The notes below the pieces were generated by a model, which searched no databases, was not told where the DNA came from, and saw nothing but the letters and a program-made list of their open reading frames with translations. This document shows positions 8,442-18,110 of a stretch of DNA of 64,000 nt, in pieces. Within the stretch, counting starts at the first letter, position 1, and each line of letters starts with the position of its first letter. The stretch lies in the NCBI RefSeq assembly GCF_000316605.1, contig NC_019683.1, forward strand, positions 5,006,036 to 5,070,035. The letters are read 5' to 3'. A program made the translations under genes and the position numbers. This DNA is from [Leptolyngbya] sp. PCC 7376 (GTDB lineage: Bacteria; Cyanobacteriota; Cyanobacteriia; Cyanobacteriales; MRBY01).

Positions 8442-10172
8442 ATGGTTGCTACGCCAATTAAAACCGAAAAAAGATTAACGATCCAGACAGAACAGATTAA
8501 CGAAGATACCACGACCATTCGTTCCCTCGACTGGGATCGTGATCGCTTTGATATCGAATTCGGTTTGCAAAACGGCACAACCTACAACTCCTACATTATT
8601 CGTGGCGAAAAAGTTGCCCTTGTGGATACCTCCCACGCAAAATTCCGTCAGCTATACCTCGACACATTAACTGGCGAAATTGACCCGACAACAATCGACT
8701 ACATCATCGTTAGTCACACTGAACCCGACCATAGTGGTCTGATTGCTGATGTCCTAAAAATTGCACCTCAAGCGGTAATCGTCGGTGCAAAGGTCGCGAT
8801 TAAATTTCTCAAAGATTTGGTACATGACCCCTTTGAATTTATTCAGGTAAAAAGTGGCGATCGCCTTGACTTAGGTAATGGTCATGACCTCGAATTTATC
8901 AGCGCGCCAAATCTGCATTGGCCCGACACAATTTTCACCTATGATCCTAAAACGCTCACACTATTTACCTGTGATGCGTTTGGGCTGCACTATTGCTCAG
9001 CAGCGACCTACGATGAAGATCTAAAAGATATTACGCCAGACTATCGTTTTTACTACGAATGTTTGATGGCTCCTAATGCCCGTTCGGTACTGAGTGCGAT
9101 GAAACGGATCGACAAGCTCGATGCGGAAATCACCCTAGTTGCAAATGGTCATGGCCCTCTCCTCAAGCACAACACAAAGGAATTGATGGAGTGGTATCGC
9201 GAGTGGAGTGAAGCCCAAACGAAAGGCGACAAAACAGCTGCTGTTTTCTACGTTTCTGACTATGGCTACAGCGATCGAATTTCTCAGGCGATCGCCAAAG
9301 GTATTACAAAAGCAGGTGTTGCTGTCGAAATGATTGACCTGAAGGTGGCGGATCCTCAGGATATCCACGAAATGGTTGGGCGTGCAGCTGGTCTTGTGAT
9401 TGGTATGCCTCCCATCGAGAGTGCTTATAACGATGAATTTAGTAAGGCGATCGGTACAATTCTCGCTGCTTCAAAAGATAAGCAAGTCTTTGGGATGTTT
9501 GAGTCCTACGGCGGTAACGACGAACCCATTGACCCCCTACTCATTAAATTCCGGGATGGTGGCCTCACTAAAGCATTTGATTCGATTCGTGTACGGGAAG
9601 ATCCCGGCGAAAATATTTATCAGCTCTGTGAAGAATCTGGCACTGACCTCGGCCAACTTTTGACAAAAAAAGAGAAGCTGAAAGCTAGAAAGTCCCTCGA
9701 TAGCGAGCTTGATAAAGCAATGGGTCGCATCAGTGGCGGACTTTATATCATCACAGCTCAGAAAGGCGATGTGAAAGGTGCGATGGTTGCTTCCTGGGTA
9801 ACCCAAGCCAGTTTCGAGCCACCCGGATTTACCGTTGCTGTGGCAAAAGACCGTGCAATTGAATCTCTCATGCAAGTAGGCGATCGCTTCGTCCTCAATA
9901 TCCTCGAAGAAGGAAAGTACCAAGATTTGATGAAGCATTTCCTCAAGCGTTTCCCACCTGGTGCAGATCGTTTTGAAGGGGTCAATGTCCAAACTGCAAA
10001 AAATGGTTCGCCAATTCTCGGTCAAGCTTTGGCTTATCTCGAATGCGAAGTGGTTAGCCGAATGGAATGTAGCGATCACTGGGTTGTTTACAGCAAAGTG
10101 GAAACGGGTCGCGTCTCTAACCAAGAAGGTTTAACCGCAGTCCACCACCGCAAAGTTGGGAACTACTACTAA
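8442..10172 (+). CDS. flv3: flavodiiron protein, Flv3 type
   Basis: A 576-residue protein with the cyanobacterial class C layout: a metallo-beta-lactamase-like diiron domain (1-255), a flavodoxin-like FMN domain (about 260-400) and a C-terminal NAD(P)H:flavin reductase-like domain (about 420-576). All classical diiron ligands are present: H92, E94, D96, H97 (HTEPDH), H159, D178 and H237. That fits Flv3/Flv4 and not Flv1/Flv2, where these residues are replaced. Flv3, usually with Flv1, passes electrons from the photosystem I acceptor side to oxygen without making reactive oxygen species. No flv1 is visible nearby. The strong AAGGAGG site sets the start, and a stem-loop terminator follows at 10193. 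Confidence 0.9.
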   Translation: MVATPIKTEKRLTIQTEQINEDTTTIRSLDWDRDRFDIEFGLQNGTTYNSYIIRGEKVALVDTSHAKFRQLYLDTLTGEIDPTTIDYIIVSHTEPDHSGLIADVLKIAPQAVIVGAKVAIKFLKDLVHDPFEFIQVKSGDRLDLGNGHDLEFISAPNLHWPDTIFTYDPKTLTLFTCDAFGLHYCSAATYDEDLKDITPDYRFYYECLMAPNARSVLSAMKRIDKLDAEITLVANGHGPLLKHNTKELMEWYREWSEAQTKGDKTAAVFYVSDYGYSDRISQAIAKGITKAGVAVEMIDLKVADPQDIHEMVGRAAGLVIGMPPIESAYNDEFSKAIGTILAASKDKQVFGMFESYGGNDEPIDPLLIKFRDGGLTKAFDSIRVREDPGENIYQLCEESGTDLGQLLTKKEKLKARKSLDSELDKAMGRISGGLYIITAQKGDVKGAMVASWVTQASFEPPGFTVAVAKDRAIESLMQVGDRFVLNILEEGKYQDLMKHFLKRFPPGADRFEGVNVQTAKNGSPILGQALAYLECEVVSRMECSDHWVVYSKVETGRVSNQEGLTAVHHRKVGNYY

Positions 10173-10192
10173 ATTTCTAATTTGTTGAAACC

Positions 10193-10227
10193 AAGAACCC
10201 CGGCTCCACTAGGAAGCTGGGGTTCTT
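10193..10227 (+). terminator. terminator of flv3
   Basis: A 13-bp stem (AAGAACCCCGGCT / AGCTGGGGTTCTT, one G-T pair) with a 9-nt loop, 20 nt after the flv3 stop. The downstream T-run is short, so it may be only partly Rho-independent. Confidence 0.7.
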
Positions 10228-10443
10228 TGCTTGTCAATATAGTGTTTTAAATTATCGATTAAGCAAGTGAGACAAATCACTTTTTGCGGCGATCGCCATC
10301 AATTAAAAACCATATTTCCGACAACACTGGAGGGTGAGAAAATTCAATCCAGAATTCCAAACGTATCACCGAAAAGATAGAAAAATTTCGCGAAACTAAA
10401 GACATCAGGACAAGATTTCTTTTCTACTATCAGAGTGCATCAA

Positions 10444-10650
10444 ATGAGTATCATCACACTTCTACACTTCACTTCCGCAATCTCCGCAGTCTGTTCAATC
10501 TATGCAGCAATGATGACGTTCAGCGTATCAGATAGCAATCTTGAGTCCATGACGATGAAGTCAGAGAAATCCATTGATATTTTGCAATACCGGGGTGTCT
10601 CCTACGTTCGTTTCCCCCAAGAAAAGATTGAGATTTCTGTAGAAAGCTAA
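10444..10650 (+). CDS. small protein with a DUF4278-like segment
   Basis: An open frame of 68 codons from the ATG at 10444; a GTG three codons earlier is also open. The N-terminus is hydrophobic (ITLLHFTSAISAV), which suggests membrane association or export. The LQYRGVSYVRF stretch resembles the YRGxxY signature of the cyanobacterial DUF4278 family. No function is known for that family. It is flanked by non-coding sequence on both sides, so expression depends on its own promoter. Its coding status is moderate. Confidence 0.45.
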   Translation: MSIITLLHFTSAISAVCSIYAAMMTFSVSDSNLESMTMKSEKSIDILQYRGVSYVRFPQEKIEISVES

Positions 10651-10792
10651 AATCGCTCCACTTTTCTATGAGAGGCGATCGCCACCACCCGACTCACGAA
10701 TTATCAACATATTGCATCGCAATAAACATACGGATGGGAAGCAGAGCTTTCCCGTAAAATAAGAGAGATTTTGATTTTGCGGACTTTGTGCA

Positions 10793-11377
10793 ATGGTTTT
10801 CGATCCGTATCTCTGGCTCCACTTGGTCGGTTTGGCGATGCTCCCTCTCACTTTAGCGCTGGTAGTGATCGCCTTAGCATGGGGCATTCCGCTACCTTTT
10901 TCAACGGCAGAGTTGATCACAATCGTTTTAGTGGGTGGTGTACCTGTCTGGGTTCTACAGATTTTGCGCCCTTGGCAGCCCTTTGGCTTTTTCATTTTCC
11001 AGATTCCACCAGAAAGAATGGATGAACGCCAAAAACAGATTTTGCGGCTTATTCAGGGGACACGTCAGCCTTTACTCAATGCCCTTGGTGCGGTTGTCAT
11101 GGTGATTCTCCTCTGGCAAATCGCCCATTATTCTCCCCTCGCCACAGGCATTAGTGCAGGGTTCTGGCAGTGGCGCGTGATAGGGATTACATTAGCGATC
11201 GTCGGTTTTTTTCTAAGCAATGTCATTGTGCAAATGTCATTAACCCTTTTACCGACCCTATTCCTTTCAGAAAATACGGTCATCGCAATCGACCCTCATC
11301 CAAATGTCAGCATTCGCCGCGACTTTGCCTGTTGGGGAATTCCCATGGGACAAATTTTTCCGAGTGTTCGACTCTAA
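10793..11377 (+). CDS. conserved cyanobacterial membrane protein
   Basis: A 194-residue protein with four or five hydrophobic segments (about 5-30, 40-60, 95-115 and 125-165). The N-terminal FDPYLWLHLVGLAMLPL pattern resembles cyanobacterial membrane proteins annotated as 'low-complexity tail membrane protein', although no low-complexity tail is present here. No catalytic motif is visible, and the function is unknown. ATG start. It converges on the DUF3370 gene with a 16-bp gap. Confidence 0.7.
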   Translation: MVFDPYLWLHLVGLAMLPLTLALVVIALAWGIPLPFSTAELITIVLVGGVPVWVLQILRPWQPFGFFIFQIPPERMDERQKQILRLIQGTRQPLLNALGAVVMVILLWQIAHYSPLATGISAGFWQWRVIGITLAIVGFFLSNVIVQMSLTLLPTLFLSENTVIAIDPHPNVSIRRDFACWGIPMGQIFPSVRL

Positions 11378-11393
11378 CGAAAGCTAATTCCCA

Positions 11394-13136
11394 CTAATCT
11401 TCAGCTTCGCCTAAAGTTTTCACGGTGATCACTTGAGGGGGTGTTGCATCGGGAGGATAAAAGAAATCAATACGCGCTTCTACAGTCTTCTTTGAGGGAA
11501 TATCAAGGGTTACTAGGGGTTGTCCTTGTTCTCCTCGTCGTTGCACAAGATGGTAATACTGGGTGACTTCATCGCCCCAACTATCAGGATAGCGAACTCG
11601 CACAGTGCCCCGATAGAAAACTCGATCCGGGGGCGTTTCAAAGAAAGTAAGGCGATCACTAAACTGATTTTGCTTAATCGGCGTTTGGAAAATCAGAGAA
11701 ACCTGTTGCGGCTCACGGGTAGGATTATGCAACGGAAATTTCAGATCATAATGCACTAAATAATTGCCATGACCCTGTAGTGCCGTGTCGGGATAACGTG
11801 CCAACATCGCCGCACTTTGGACTTGAGATGTATCAAAGGTGCCAGTACTTGTGGTGCTGATGGGTAAAGAGACAGCTTCACCAACCTCTGGAATCGTAAA
11901 ACGATTTTTCTTTTTGGGATCAGTGACAGTCGCCTGCCATTGGGCACCCATTGAAACACCAGCGACCCGACCATAAATGACTTGATTACTATCAGAGTCT
12001 GGAATCGGGGCACGATCACGCGGTTCCACTAATTTCCCTGTCGTCAATAAGGTGCGCCATTCATCTACAGACGGCGATCGCACAAAAGATTCCCTAATAA
12101 TTTTTGTCGGAATACGAGGTAATGGCTCAGACGAAAATGTTTCTCGTTCCTCACCAAAATCAATCTCAAATCCCTTTGTTGTAGGATCAGACTCCTCTAA
12201 ATCCTCAGTCTCTTCGGGCGATCGCCGCAGTTCTTCCTCTAATCGCTCTACCGCTTCCTCATCCACCACTTCCCGCTCAATAAAATCAGTCACTTCATAC
12301 TTAGCGAGATTAGCGAGGTAGAGACCACCATCACTTTCAAGCTGTAAATAAGTGGAGCGCGAGCTACTAGGAGGAATGGGTAAACTCAATAGAATTTCAG
12401 TGCTGTAGGGCGGCACTTCTACAAACTCTGGAATAAAATCTTGCTCTTTACCCCGCAACAAATCTCCCACGAGCCGTGAACCAGGGCCAGAATAAACATG
12501 GCCATCAGGATCTTCAATAAAGGGAGGTAACTCACGAAATGGAGCATCCTGGCTATTGAGATAGCTCAGCCCTTGCAGGATACGAATACGACGAGGTTTT
12601 CCAGTCGGATTATTGACAATCAGGCCTTGATAAAGGGTTTTCGGTTTGTCAGCGGGACGGGAAATATGGTGAGTAAAAATATCAAACCGGCCTTCCAGTG
12701 GCGTTTCTAAATGAGCTTCAGGATTAGCTTTTACGCTCTTCGGGAAGGTGGATAGCAAAATACCTTCCTGGGTAATGATCTCAGGGCTATTGCTATTGAA
12801 AACGGGTACTTGGTTCAATTCACCAGGTAACGGAAGAATTGTTTGATAATCTACCAAGACTACAGGTAAAGGCTCCAATTCCGGAATATCTTCAAGTTCA
12901 GGAATATCATCAAATTCAGGGACGTCGTCAGCTTCTATCTCGGGTGACAATGGTTCTTTGTCATCGGGCTCATCTGATTCATCTTCTTTCGTTTGAGTGG
13001 ATGCTTGAGCCTGCAAAAAAACTGAGGTTTCACTGGTCAAAGGCGTGTCAGCCGATACAGACGTAATGTCAGTAGAAGATGGATCAGAAAGGTGGGAAGG
13101 CTGAGTCAGTAGGAAAGGTAAAAAAAGATCAAACAT
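11394..13136 (-). CDS. DUF3370-family protein with acidic N-terminal repeat region
   Basis: A 580-residue protein. The core matches the cyanobacterial DUF3370 family: LPGELNQVPVFNSNSPEI, then LLSTFP, GRFDIFTHH, a YSGPGSRLVGDLLRG block and IIYGRVAGVSMGAQWQ-type sequence near 390. Residues about 48-90 are a very acidic Pro/Glu/Asp repeat (PEFDDIPELEDIPELEP), and a second acidic stretch lies near 300-325. A short hydrophobic N-terminus (FLPFLLTQ) could be a weak export signal. Family members are predicted to be envelope or extracytoplasmic proteins of unknown role. The start is a good ATG, and the 284 bp upstream hold only promoter space for this gene and the divergent permease gene. Confidence 0.85.
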   Translation of the reverse strand: MFDLFLPFLLTQPSHLSDPSSTDITSVSADTPLTSETSVFLQAQASTQTKEDESDEPDDKEPLSPEIEADDVPEFDDIPELEDIPELEPLPVVLVDYQTILPLPGELNQVPVFNSNSPEIITQEGILLSTFPKSVKANPEAHLETPLEGRFDIFTHHISRPADKPKTLYQGLIVNNPTGKPRRIRILQGLSYLNSQDAPFRELPPFIEDPDGHVYSGPGSRLVGDLLRGKEQDFIPEFVEVPPYSTEILLSLPIPPSSSRSTYLQLESDGGLYLANLAKYEVTDFIEREVVDEEAVERLEEELRRSPEETEDLEESDPTTKGFEIDFGEERETFSSEPLPRIPTKIIRESFVRSPSVDEWRTLLTTGKLVEPRDRAPIPDSDSNQVIYGRVAGVSMGAQWQATVTDPKKKNRFTIPEVGEAVSLPISTTSTGTFDTSQVQSAAMLARYPDTALQGHGNYLVHYDLKFPLHNPTREPQQVSLIFQTPIKQNQFSDRLTFFETPPDRVFYRGTVRVRYPDSWGDEVTQYYHLVQRRGEQGQPLVTLDIPSKKTVEARIDFFYPPDATPPQVITVKTLGEAED

Positions 13137-13420
13137 TAATGTCTCAAACTATCCGAAACAATATTTTTTTAGATCACCACTGGAAAAATTGCGGCATCAA
13201 TGACTGTTTATTCTTCAAGTCATGGCGCAAATCATCACTATTTTTAAGCGTTTTATTTGTAATATTCTATGCGGTTGTTGAATATTTTGGGTTCTATTGG
13301 CCAAATACTGACAAATGAGGCGATCACCATTTGCGTAAGATCTGACATAATTATGCGTTCTTTGGCATTATGGTGATTGGAGTTCTCCGGTGAGAATTTC
13401 AAGCGAAGTTTGGCATAACG

Positions 13421-14557
13421 TTGAGATCTTTTCCTCTATTTTCATTGGTTGACCGCTACATCATGGCGCAGTTGGTGCTGCCCTTTCTTTTTGGTTTAGG
13501 TGTGTTCACTAGTCTGGGTTTATCAATTGGTGTGCTCTTCGATGTAATGCGTAAAGTCGTCGCAAATGACATCACTTGGGCGATCGCCGGGCAAGTTTTA
13601 TTACTACGCTTACCAGAATACTTAGTATTGGGCTTACCGATGGCTGTGTTACTCGGCAGCCTAACCGCCTACAGCCGTCTCTCTACCTTCAGCGAAATTA
13701 TTGCCCTGCGTAGTGCTGGATTTAATCCAATTCGACTAATGGTGCCTTGTATTTTCGGAGGACTACTCATCAGTGGTTTAACATTTTATTTGAATGACTG
13801 GGTTGTCCCCCAAACGACCCGCCAAGCAGCCATCATGATTAAACAGGTCGAAGATACTGAGCTCAGAGATTTCAAGAAAAAAAATATTATTTATCCCGAA
13901 TATCATCGCATCACAGAAGAAACAGGCGATCGCCGCGAAGTCCTCAAGACTCTGTTTTATGCCGAAGAATTTGACGGCGAGACCATGAGTAAACTCACGG
14001 TGCTTGACCGTGCCGAAGTCGATACCAGTCGCATCATCACCGCTGACTCAGCCCAATGGCAAACAGAAGCCCAAGGTTGGCAAATCCAGCAGGGCAGCAT
14101 CTATCAAATTGATATGAATGGCTCCTTTAACAACATTCGACAGTTTGAAACAGAATTTTTAGACATATCTGATGCCCCACTCATTTTGGCAACCCAATGC
14201 CAGCGGGTTAATGAGATGACCTTATCCGTCGTTGATCTCTGCTTAGACAGTCTCAAACTCAGCCGTAATGAAAAAAGAATTCGGACATTACAGGTTAAAA
14301 AACAAGAAAAATTTGCAGTGCCATTTGTTTGTGTGGTCTTTGGCATTGTTGGGGCTGCAATTGGATTACGACCCCAAAATTCCAGCACAGGTGCGAGTGT
14401 CGGATTATCTGTTGCAATCGTCTTTGCTTATTACCTGCTCTCAGTAATCTCTAGCTCAATGGGCGTCTGGGGCACAGTCACGCCCTTTGTCGGCACATGG
14501 CTACCAAATGCACTGGGATTAGGAGCCGCAGCATTAATCGTTTGGCGTACCGGTTAA
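13421..14557 (+). CDS. LptF/LptG-family permease
   Basis: A 378-residue YjgP/YjgQ-type protein. Three hydrophobic segments lie in the N-terminal third (DRYIMAQLVLPFLFG, LPEYLVLGLPMAVLL, IFGGLLISGLTF). A beta-rich periplasmic domain covers about 145-270, and three C-terminal segments lie between about 290 and 375. These proteins form the transmembrane part of the LptBFG ABC exporter, which moves lipopolysaccharide to the outer membrane. In cyanobacteria one such gene commonly stands apart from the ATPase gene. The best start is the TTG at 13421. The first ATG, at 13463, would cut into the conserved DRYI segment. Confidence 0.85.
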   Translation: MRSFPLFSLVDRYIMAQLVLPFLFGLGVFTSLGLSIGVLFDVMRKVVANDITWAIAGQVLLLRLPEYLVLGLPMAVLLGSLTAYSRLSTFSEIIALRSAGFNPIRLMVPCIFGGLLISGLTFYLNDWVVPQTTRQAAIMIKQVEDTELRDFKKKNIIYPEYHRITEETGDRREVLKTLFYAEEFDGETMSKLTVLDRAEVDTSRIITADSAQWQTEAQGWQIQQGSIYQIDMNGSFNNIRQFETEFLDISDAPLILATQCQRVNEMTLSVVDLCLDSLKLSRNEKRIRTLQVKKQEKFAVPFVCVVFGIVGAAIGLRPQNSSTGASVGLSVAIVFAYYLLSVISSSMGVWGTVTPFVGTWLPNALGLGAAALIVWRTG

Positions 14558-14582
14558 TTTATGATTGCAGCTTGCTAGAAAG

Positions 14583-15326
14583 CTAAGAGGACACAGAAGC
14601 TTTCCCAAATCGCCGCTCTCGTTTCTGGAAGGCCAAAAGAGCTTGGTGAAATTCATGTTTATCAAAGTCAGGCCACAGAGTTGGTGTAACATAAATTTCG
14701 CTGTAAGCCATCTGCCACAACAAAAAATTACTGAGTCGCATCTCGCCACTGGTTCGAATTAACAGATCAGGGTCAGGGATACCGTGGGTATATAAATGGT
14801 TATTGATAATATTTTCGTCAATATCCATGGGTTTCAGCTCCCCAGCAGCAACCTTTGAGGCGATCGCCTGACAAGCTTGCACCAGTTCCTGTCGCCCCCC
14901 ATAATTCGTCGCAACAGTAAATTGAATGCCAGTATTATCCTTCGTCTGCAGAACTGATCGTTGGATCTCTTCCTGAAGCGAATAAGGTAACGAAGTGAGA
15001 TCTCCAACAAATCGAATCTGAATCCCTTTTTGCGCCCAAATTTTAATTTCACGGCGGAGTACTTTTTCAAATAATGTCATCAGAAACTCCACTTCAGCTG
15101 GAGGACGCCGCCAATTCTCAGTCGAAAAAGCATAAACCGTTAATGCTCCCACACCCCAATCCTGGCAATAAGTCAAAATATTGCGAATGGTATCTACTCC
15201 TCGTTGGTGCCCCATAATCCGCGGCAGCCCCCGTTGCTTACCCCAGCGACCATTACCGTCCATAATAACGGCGATATGTTGGGGCAATTTTGATGGATCG
15301 AGATCGATGGGTAGAGGATGAGCCAT
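14583..15326 (-). CDS. uppS: isoprenyl transferase (undecaprenyl diphosphate synthase)
   Basis: A 247-residue cis-prenyltransferase of usual length. It has the catalytic MDGNGRWG motif (Asp23), a GHQRGV block, the [11 protein letters not shown] segment and the C-terminal [19 protein letters not shown] signature. It condenses isopentenyl diphosphate onto farnesyl diphosphate to make the C55 lipid carrier for peptidoglycan and polysaccharide export. It is the last gene of a minus-strand series lysA, cdaA, uppS and begins 86 bp after cdaA. That order is common in cyanobacteria. It is convergent with the permease gene. Confidence 0.95.
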   Translation of the reverse strand: MAHPLPIDLDPSKLPQHIAVIMDGNGRWGKQRGLPRIMGHQRGVDTIRNILTYCQDWGVGALTVYAFSTENWRRPPAEVEFLMTLFEKVLRREIKIWAQKGIQIRFVGDLTSLPYSLQEEIQRSVLQTKDNTGIQFTVATNYGGRQELVQACQAIASKVAAGELKPMDIDENIINNHLYTHGIPDPDLLIRTSGEMRLSNFLLWQMAYSEIYVTPTLWPDFDKHEFHQALLAFQKRERRFGKASVSS

Positions 15327-15412
15327 AATGCGAGCAAGCTTCTAAATACAGACAAAAATAATCTACAAGCAGAGAAAAGTAGTCTACAGAATCGAGGTTA
15401 AATCATTTCAAA

Positions 15413-16291
15413 TTAATCTTTATCCGCCGAAGAGGAAGAGAGTCGCAAAAAACGATCTAGCAAAACTTTACCTTGAAAACCTAACTGACGGCTGAGTCGT
15501 CCAAAATCAGGGGTTACAGATTCATGATCGCTAGGCGTAAAATATTCAGCAAGTAGTTCTTTTAACTTACTGCTGGTGAGGGGACGATTGAGGTTGCCTT
15601 GCTCCGCGAGGGAAATGGATCCTGTTTCCTCTGAAACGACTACACACACACAATGTTCCACTCGCTCAGTAATACCCATGGCAGCCCGGTGCCTTGTACC
15701 CAGTTGACGTGATGCGGTTTTTTCAGAGAGAGGTAAGATAACGCCAGCCGCCACAATGCGAGAGCCACTAATAAACACGGCCCCATCATGGAGCAAAGTA
15801 CTACCCTGAAAGATAGTTTGTAGCAGCTCTTTTGAAATTTCAGCATTGAGGATGACACCCGGCACAGAAAAATCCTTTTCATCCATCGGGGTGGTTGTTT
15901 CGATAACAATCAGAGCTCCCGTTCGATTTTGTGACAGGCTTTTAACAGCTTCAACAATGCTATCAAGGAGACTATCTTCTGCCGCAATAACGCGTACTGG
16001 GGACGGGCGAAACAATGTCCAAATATCGCCACGTCCAATTCGTTCTAATAAACGCCGTAATTGCGACTGGAACATAATGGCGATCGCCACAGCAGCGATC
16101 AACACCAACTTATCGAGAATCGCTTCAAAAAAACCGAGATTCGCTGTGTGAGCAATTTTTTCGGCGATAATCAGCACTAAAAAGCCCCGTACGACCCAGA
16201 GTGTACGCCGCTCACTAATGACAAATAATGCCACATAGATTAGGAATAAAGTTAGCGCAATATCAACGCTAGTAAAAAGCCAACTCGGCAT
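15413..16291 (-). CDS. cdaA: diadenylate cyclase (c-di-AMP synthase), CdaA type
   Basis: A 292-residue protein. Three hydrophobic helices (about 8-25, 34-48, 60-75) are followed by a DAC domain with both signature motifs: DGA at 169-171 and RHR at 200-202. It converts two ATP to cyclic di-AMP, a second messenger that in cyanobacteria is linked to osmotic and potassium balance and to night survival. The membrane-anchored layout identifies CdaA, as opposed to the soluble DisA form. It lies between lysA and uppS on the same strand. The regulator CdaR is absent here, as expected for cyanobacteria. Confidence 0.95.
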   Translation of the reverse strand: MPSWLFTSVDIALTLFLIYVALFVISERRTLWVVRGFLVLIIAEKIAHTANLGFFEAILDKLVLIAAVAIAIMFQSQLRRLLERIGRGDIWTLFRPSPVRVIAAEDSLLDSIVEAVKSLSQNRTGALIVIETTTPMDEKDFSVPGVILNAEISKELLQTIFQGSTLLHDGAVFISGSRIVAAGVILPLSEKTASRQLGTRHRAAMGITERVEHCVCVVVSEETGSISLAEQGNLNRPLTSSKLKELLAEYFTPSDHESVTPDFGRLSRQLGFQGKVLLDRFLRLSSSSADKD

Positions 16292-16503
16292 TTGCGATAA
16301 CCGTCACCTCTGTAGACCCGACAAACCCGCAGTTAGACTCTAACATGGCATAGAGCCCCTGATGAATGCCATTTTTCTGAGGTTAGACTTGATCCCTCCG
16401 TCTTGATTAGACAAGCTTTTAGCCATTTTTAGATGGGTTTTTCCTTCATCATTTTTCGGGAAATCTAAACCCTGTTTTACGATGACTTTGGCGATCGCCA
16501 TGA

Positions 16504-16534
16504 CAAAAAAAAGAGATCGCCACAAGGCGATCAT
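16504..16534 (-). terminator. Rho-independent terminator of lysA
   Basis: On the minus strand a perfect 7-bp stem GATCGCC/GGCGATC with a 4-nt loop (16515-16532) is followed by a run of eight or more T. It lies about 90 bp past the lysA stop, inside a 330-bp gap that holds no gene. Confidence 0.7.
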
Positions 16535-16621
16535 TCTCTCAAACTCATTAAGCTTTAATCCAAATTTTGCGAGTTAATTTGCAAAATCAAACGACTCGAC
16601 AAAACAAAAATCAAATCCCAT

Positions 16622-18010
16622 TTACATTTGGCACAATCGCTCCGGCAAACAGTCTTGACGAACTAAATCATCATAAGTTTCCCGGCGAATAATAATCTGA
16701 GCCTCTCCCTCATTGACCAAGACGGCAGCGGGACGACCAATTCTGTTGTAATTAGAAGCCATGCTGTAGTTGTACGCGCCCGTGTCTAACACCACAAGAA
16801 TGTCACTAGGTTGAGGAGTAGGTAGCTGGGCATCCTTAATAACCACATCACCAGACTCACAGTGCTTACCTGCAACAGTTACTGTTTCCTCGCACTTGTC
16901 AGACAAGCGATTGGCAATGACAGAACGATAAAGGGATTGGTAGGTGATAGGACGGGGATTATCAGACATGCCACCATCAACGGAAACGTAAGTCCGAATC
17001 TCCGGAACAACTTTGCGGCTACCAACGGTGTAAGCAGTAACGCAAGATGTTCCAACTAGAGAACGACCAGGTTCAACAATCAACTTCGGCAGGCCAACCT
17101 CATATTTGCGGCAAGCCGTTTCAAGGGATTCAGCAACATTGCGAGACCACGCCTCAATACTTGGGGGATCATCGGACTCGGTATAGCGAATACCAAGGCC
17201 ACCACCAAGGTTGAGGATTTCGAGGTTTAAACCATATTCACCAGCTTTTTTAAACCAACCCGCGAGGACATCACCTAAATCTTTGTGAGGTTGTTGTTCA
17301 AAGATTTGGGAGCCGATATGGGCGTGGAGACCAATGCAGTTTAGATAGTCATGGCGACCGACAAACGCAAAGGTTTCTTCGATTTGGTTAGGATCAAAGC
17401 CGAATTTACTGTCGAGATGGCCTGTCCGGATGTATTCATGGGTGTGGCATTCGATGCCGGGGGTGAGACGCAAAATGATATTGGCTGTCTCTTGGCGATC
17501 GCCGGTCAATTCAGCAAGCATTTCCAATTCGAGGAAATTATCCACAATGATAGTGACATCACTATCGAGGGCAAAACTTAGCTCCTCGCGGGACTTATTA
17601 TTACCGTGGAAATAAATTTTCTTGGGGCTCACACCAGCCTTCAAAGTTGTGTGGAGTTCACCACCAGAAACCACATCAAATCCTAAACCTTCACTGTCAA
17701 CAATGGCACAAATTGCCATACAGCTCCAAGCTTTGGAGGCATAAATGGCAAGGGATTCCCCAGAATAATATTTCTGTAAGCTATCGCGATATTGGCGGCA
17801 GGTTGTTCGGAGGGTATGCTCATCCAGAATATAGAGAGGAGAACCATATTGCGTGACGAGTTCAACCACATCACAACCACCCACAACCAAATGGTCTTGG
17901 TCATTCACGGTGGCTGTAAGGGGCATCAAGCTTTGGTTTGGCGAGAGGCTGTCAGGATTTTCTGGTAAATATTGCAGCCCTGTATTTTCTGTAGCTTCTA
18001 CGGTCAACAT
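16622..18010 (-). CDS. lysA: diaminopimelate decarboxylase
   Basis: A 462-residue PLP enzyme of alanine-racemase fold III. The lysine that binds PLP is K93 in YASKAWS. Also visible are the HIGSQIF segment, the glycine-rich LNLGGGLGI phosphate site, EPGRSLVG, and the active-site CESGDV motif near 385. It removes CO2 from meso-diaminopimelate to give L-lysine, the last step of that pathway. ATG start at 18010. It is divergent from rimI across 100 bp, and a terminator at 16504 separates it from cdaA. Confidence 0.95.
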   Translation of the reverse strand: MLTVEATENTGLQYLPENPDSLSPNQSLMPLTATVNDQDHLVVGGCDVVELVTQYGSPLYILDEHTLRTTCRQYRDSLQKYYSGESLAIYASKAWSCMAICAIVDSEGLGFDVVSGGELHTTLKAGVSPKKIYFHGNNKSREELSFALDSDVTIIVDNFLELEMLAELTGDRQETANIILRLTPGIECHTHEYIRTGHLDSKFGFDPNQIEETFAFVGRHDYLNCIGLHAHIGSQIFEQQPHKDLGDVLAGWFKKAGEYGLNLEILNLGGGLGIRYTESDDPPSIEAWSRNVAESLETACRKYEVGLPKLIVEPGRSLVGTSCVTAYTVGSRKVVPEIRTYVSVDGGMSDNPRPITYQSLYRSVIANRLSDKCEETVTVAGKHCESGDVVIKDAQLPTPQPSDILVVLDTGAYNYSMASNYNRIGRPAAVLVNEGEAQIIIRRETYDDLVRQDCLPERLCQM

Positions 18011-18110
18011 AAGCGTTAGTTTAGATAATTTCTATAACAGATAAAGTTAATTAAGAAGTTTAAGGTACGATCTGGACTCTTTCGGCAGGAATTACCGAAT
18101 TCACTAATTT

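Noticed and set aside
9537-10124. 195-codon open frame antisense to flv3
   Set aside because: It lies fully opposite a well-conserved gene, has no ribosome-binding site and no domain. It arises from the codon pattern of flv3.
12052-12321. Ser-rich frame opposite DUF3370
   Set aside because: The Ser bias mirrors the acidic repeats on the other strand. It is a shadow of that gene.
13079-13318. 79-codon frame opposite the DUF3370 start
   Set aside because: It begins antisense to the N-terminus of the DUF3370 gene and runs into the intergenic region without any start signal.
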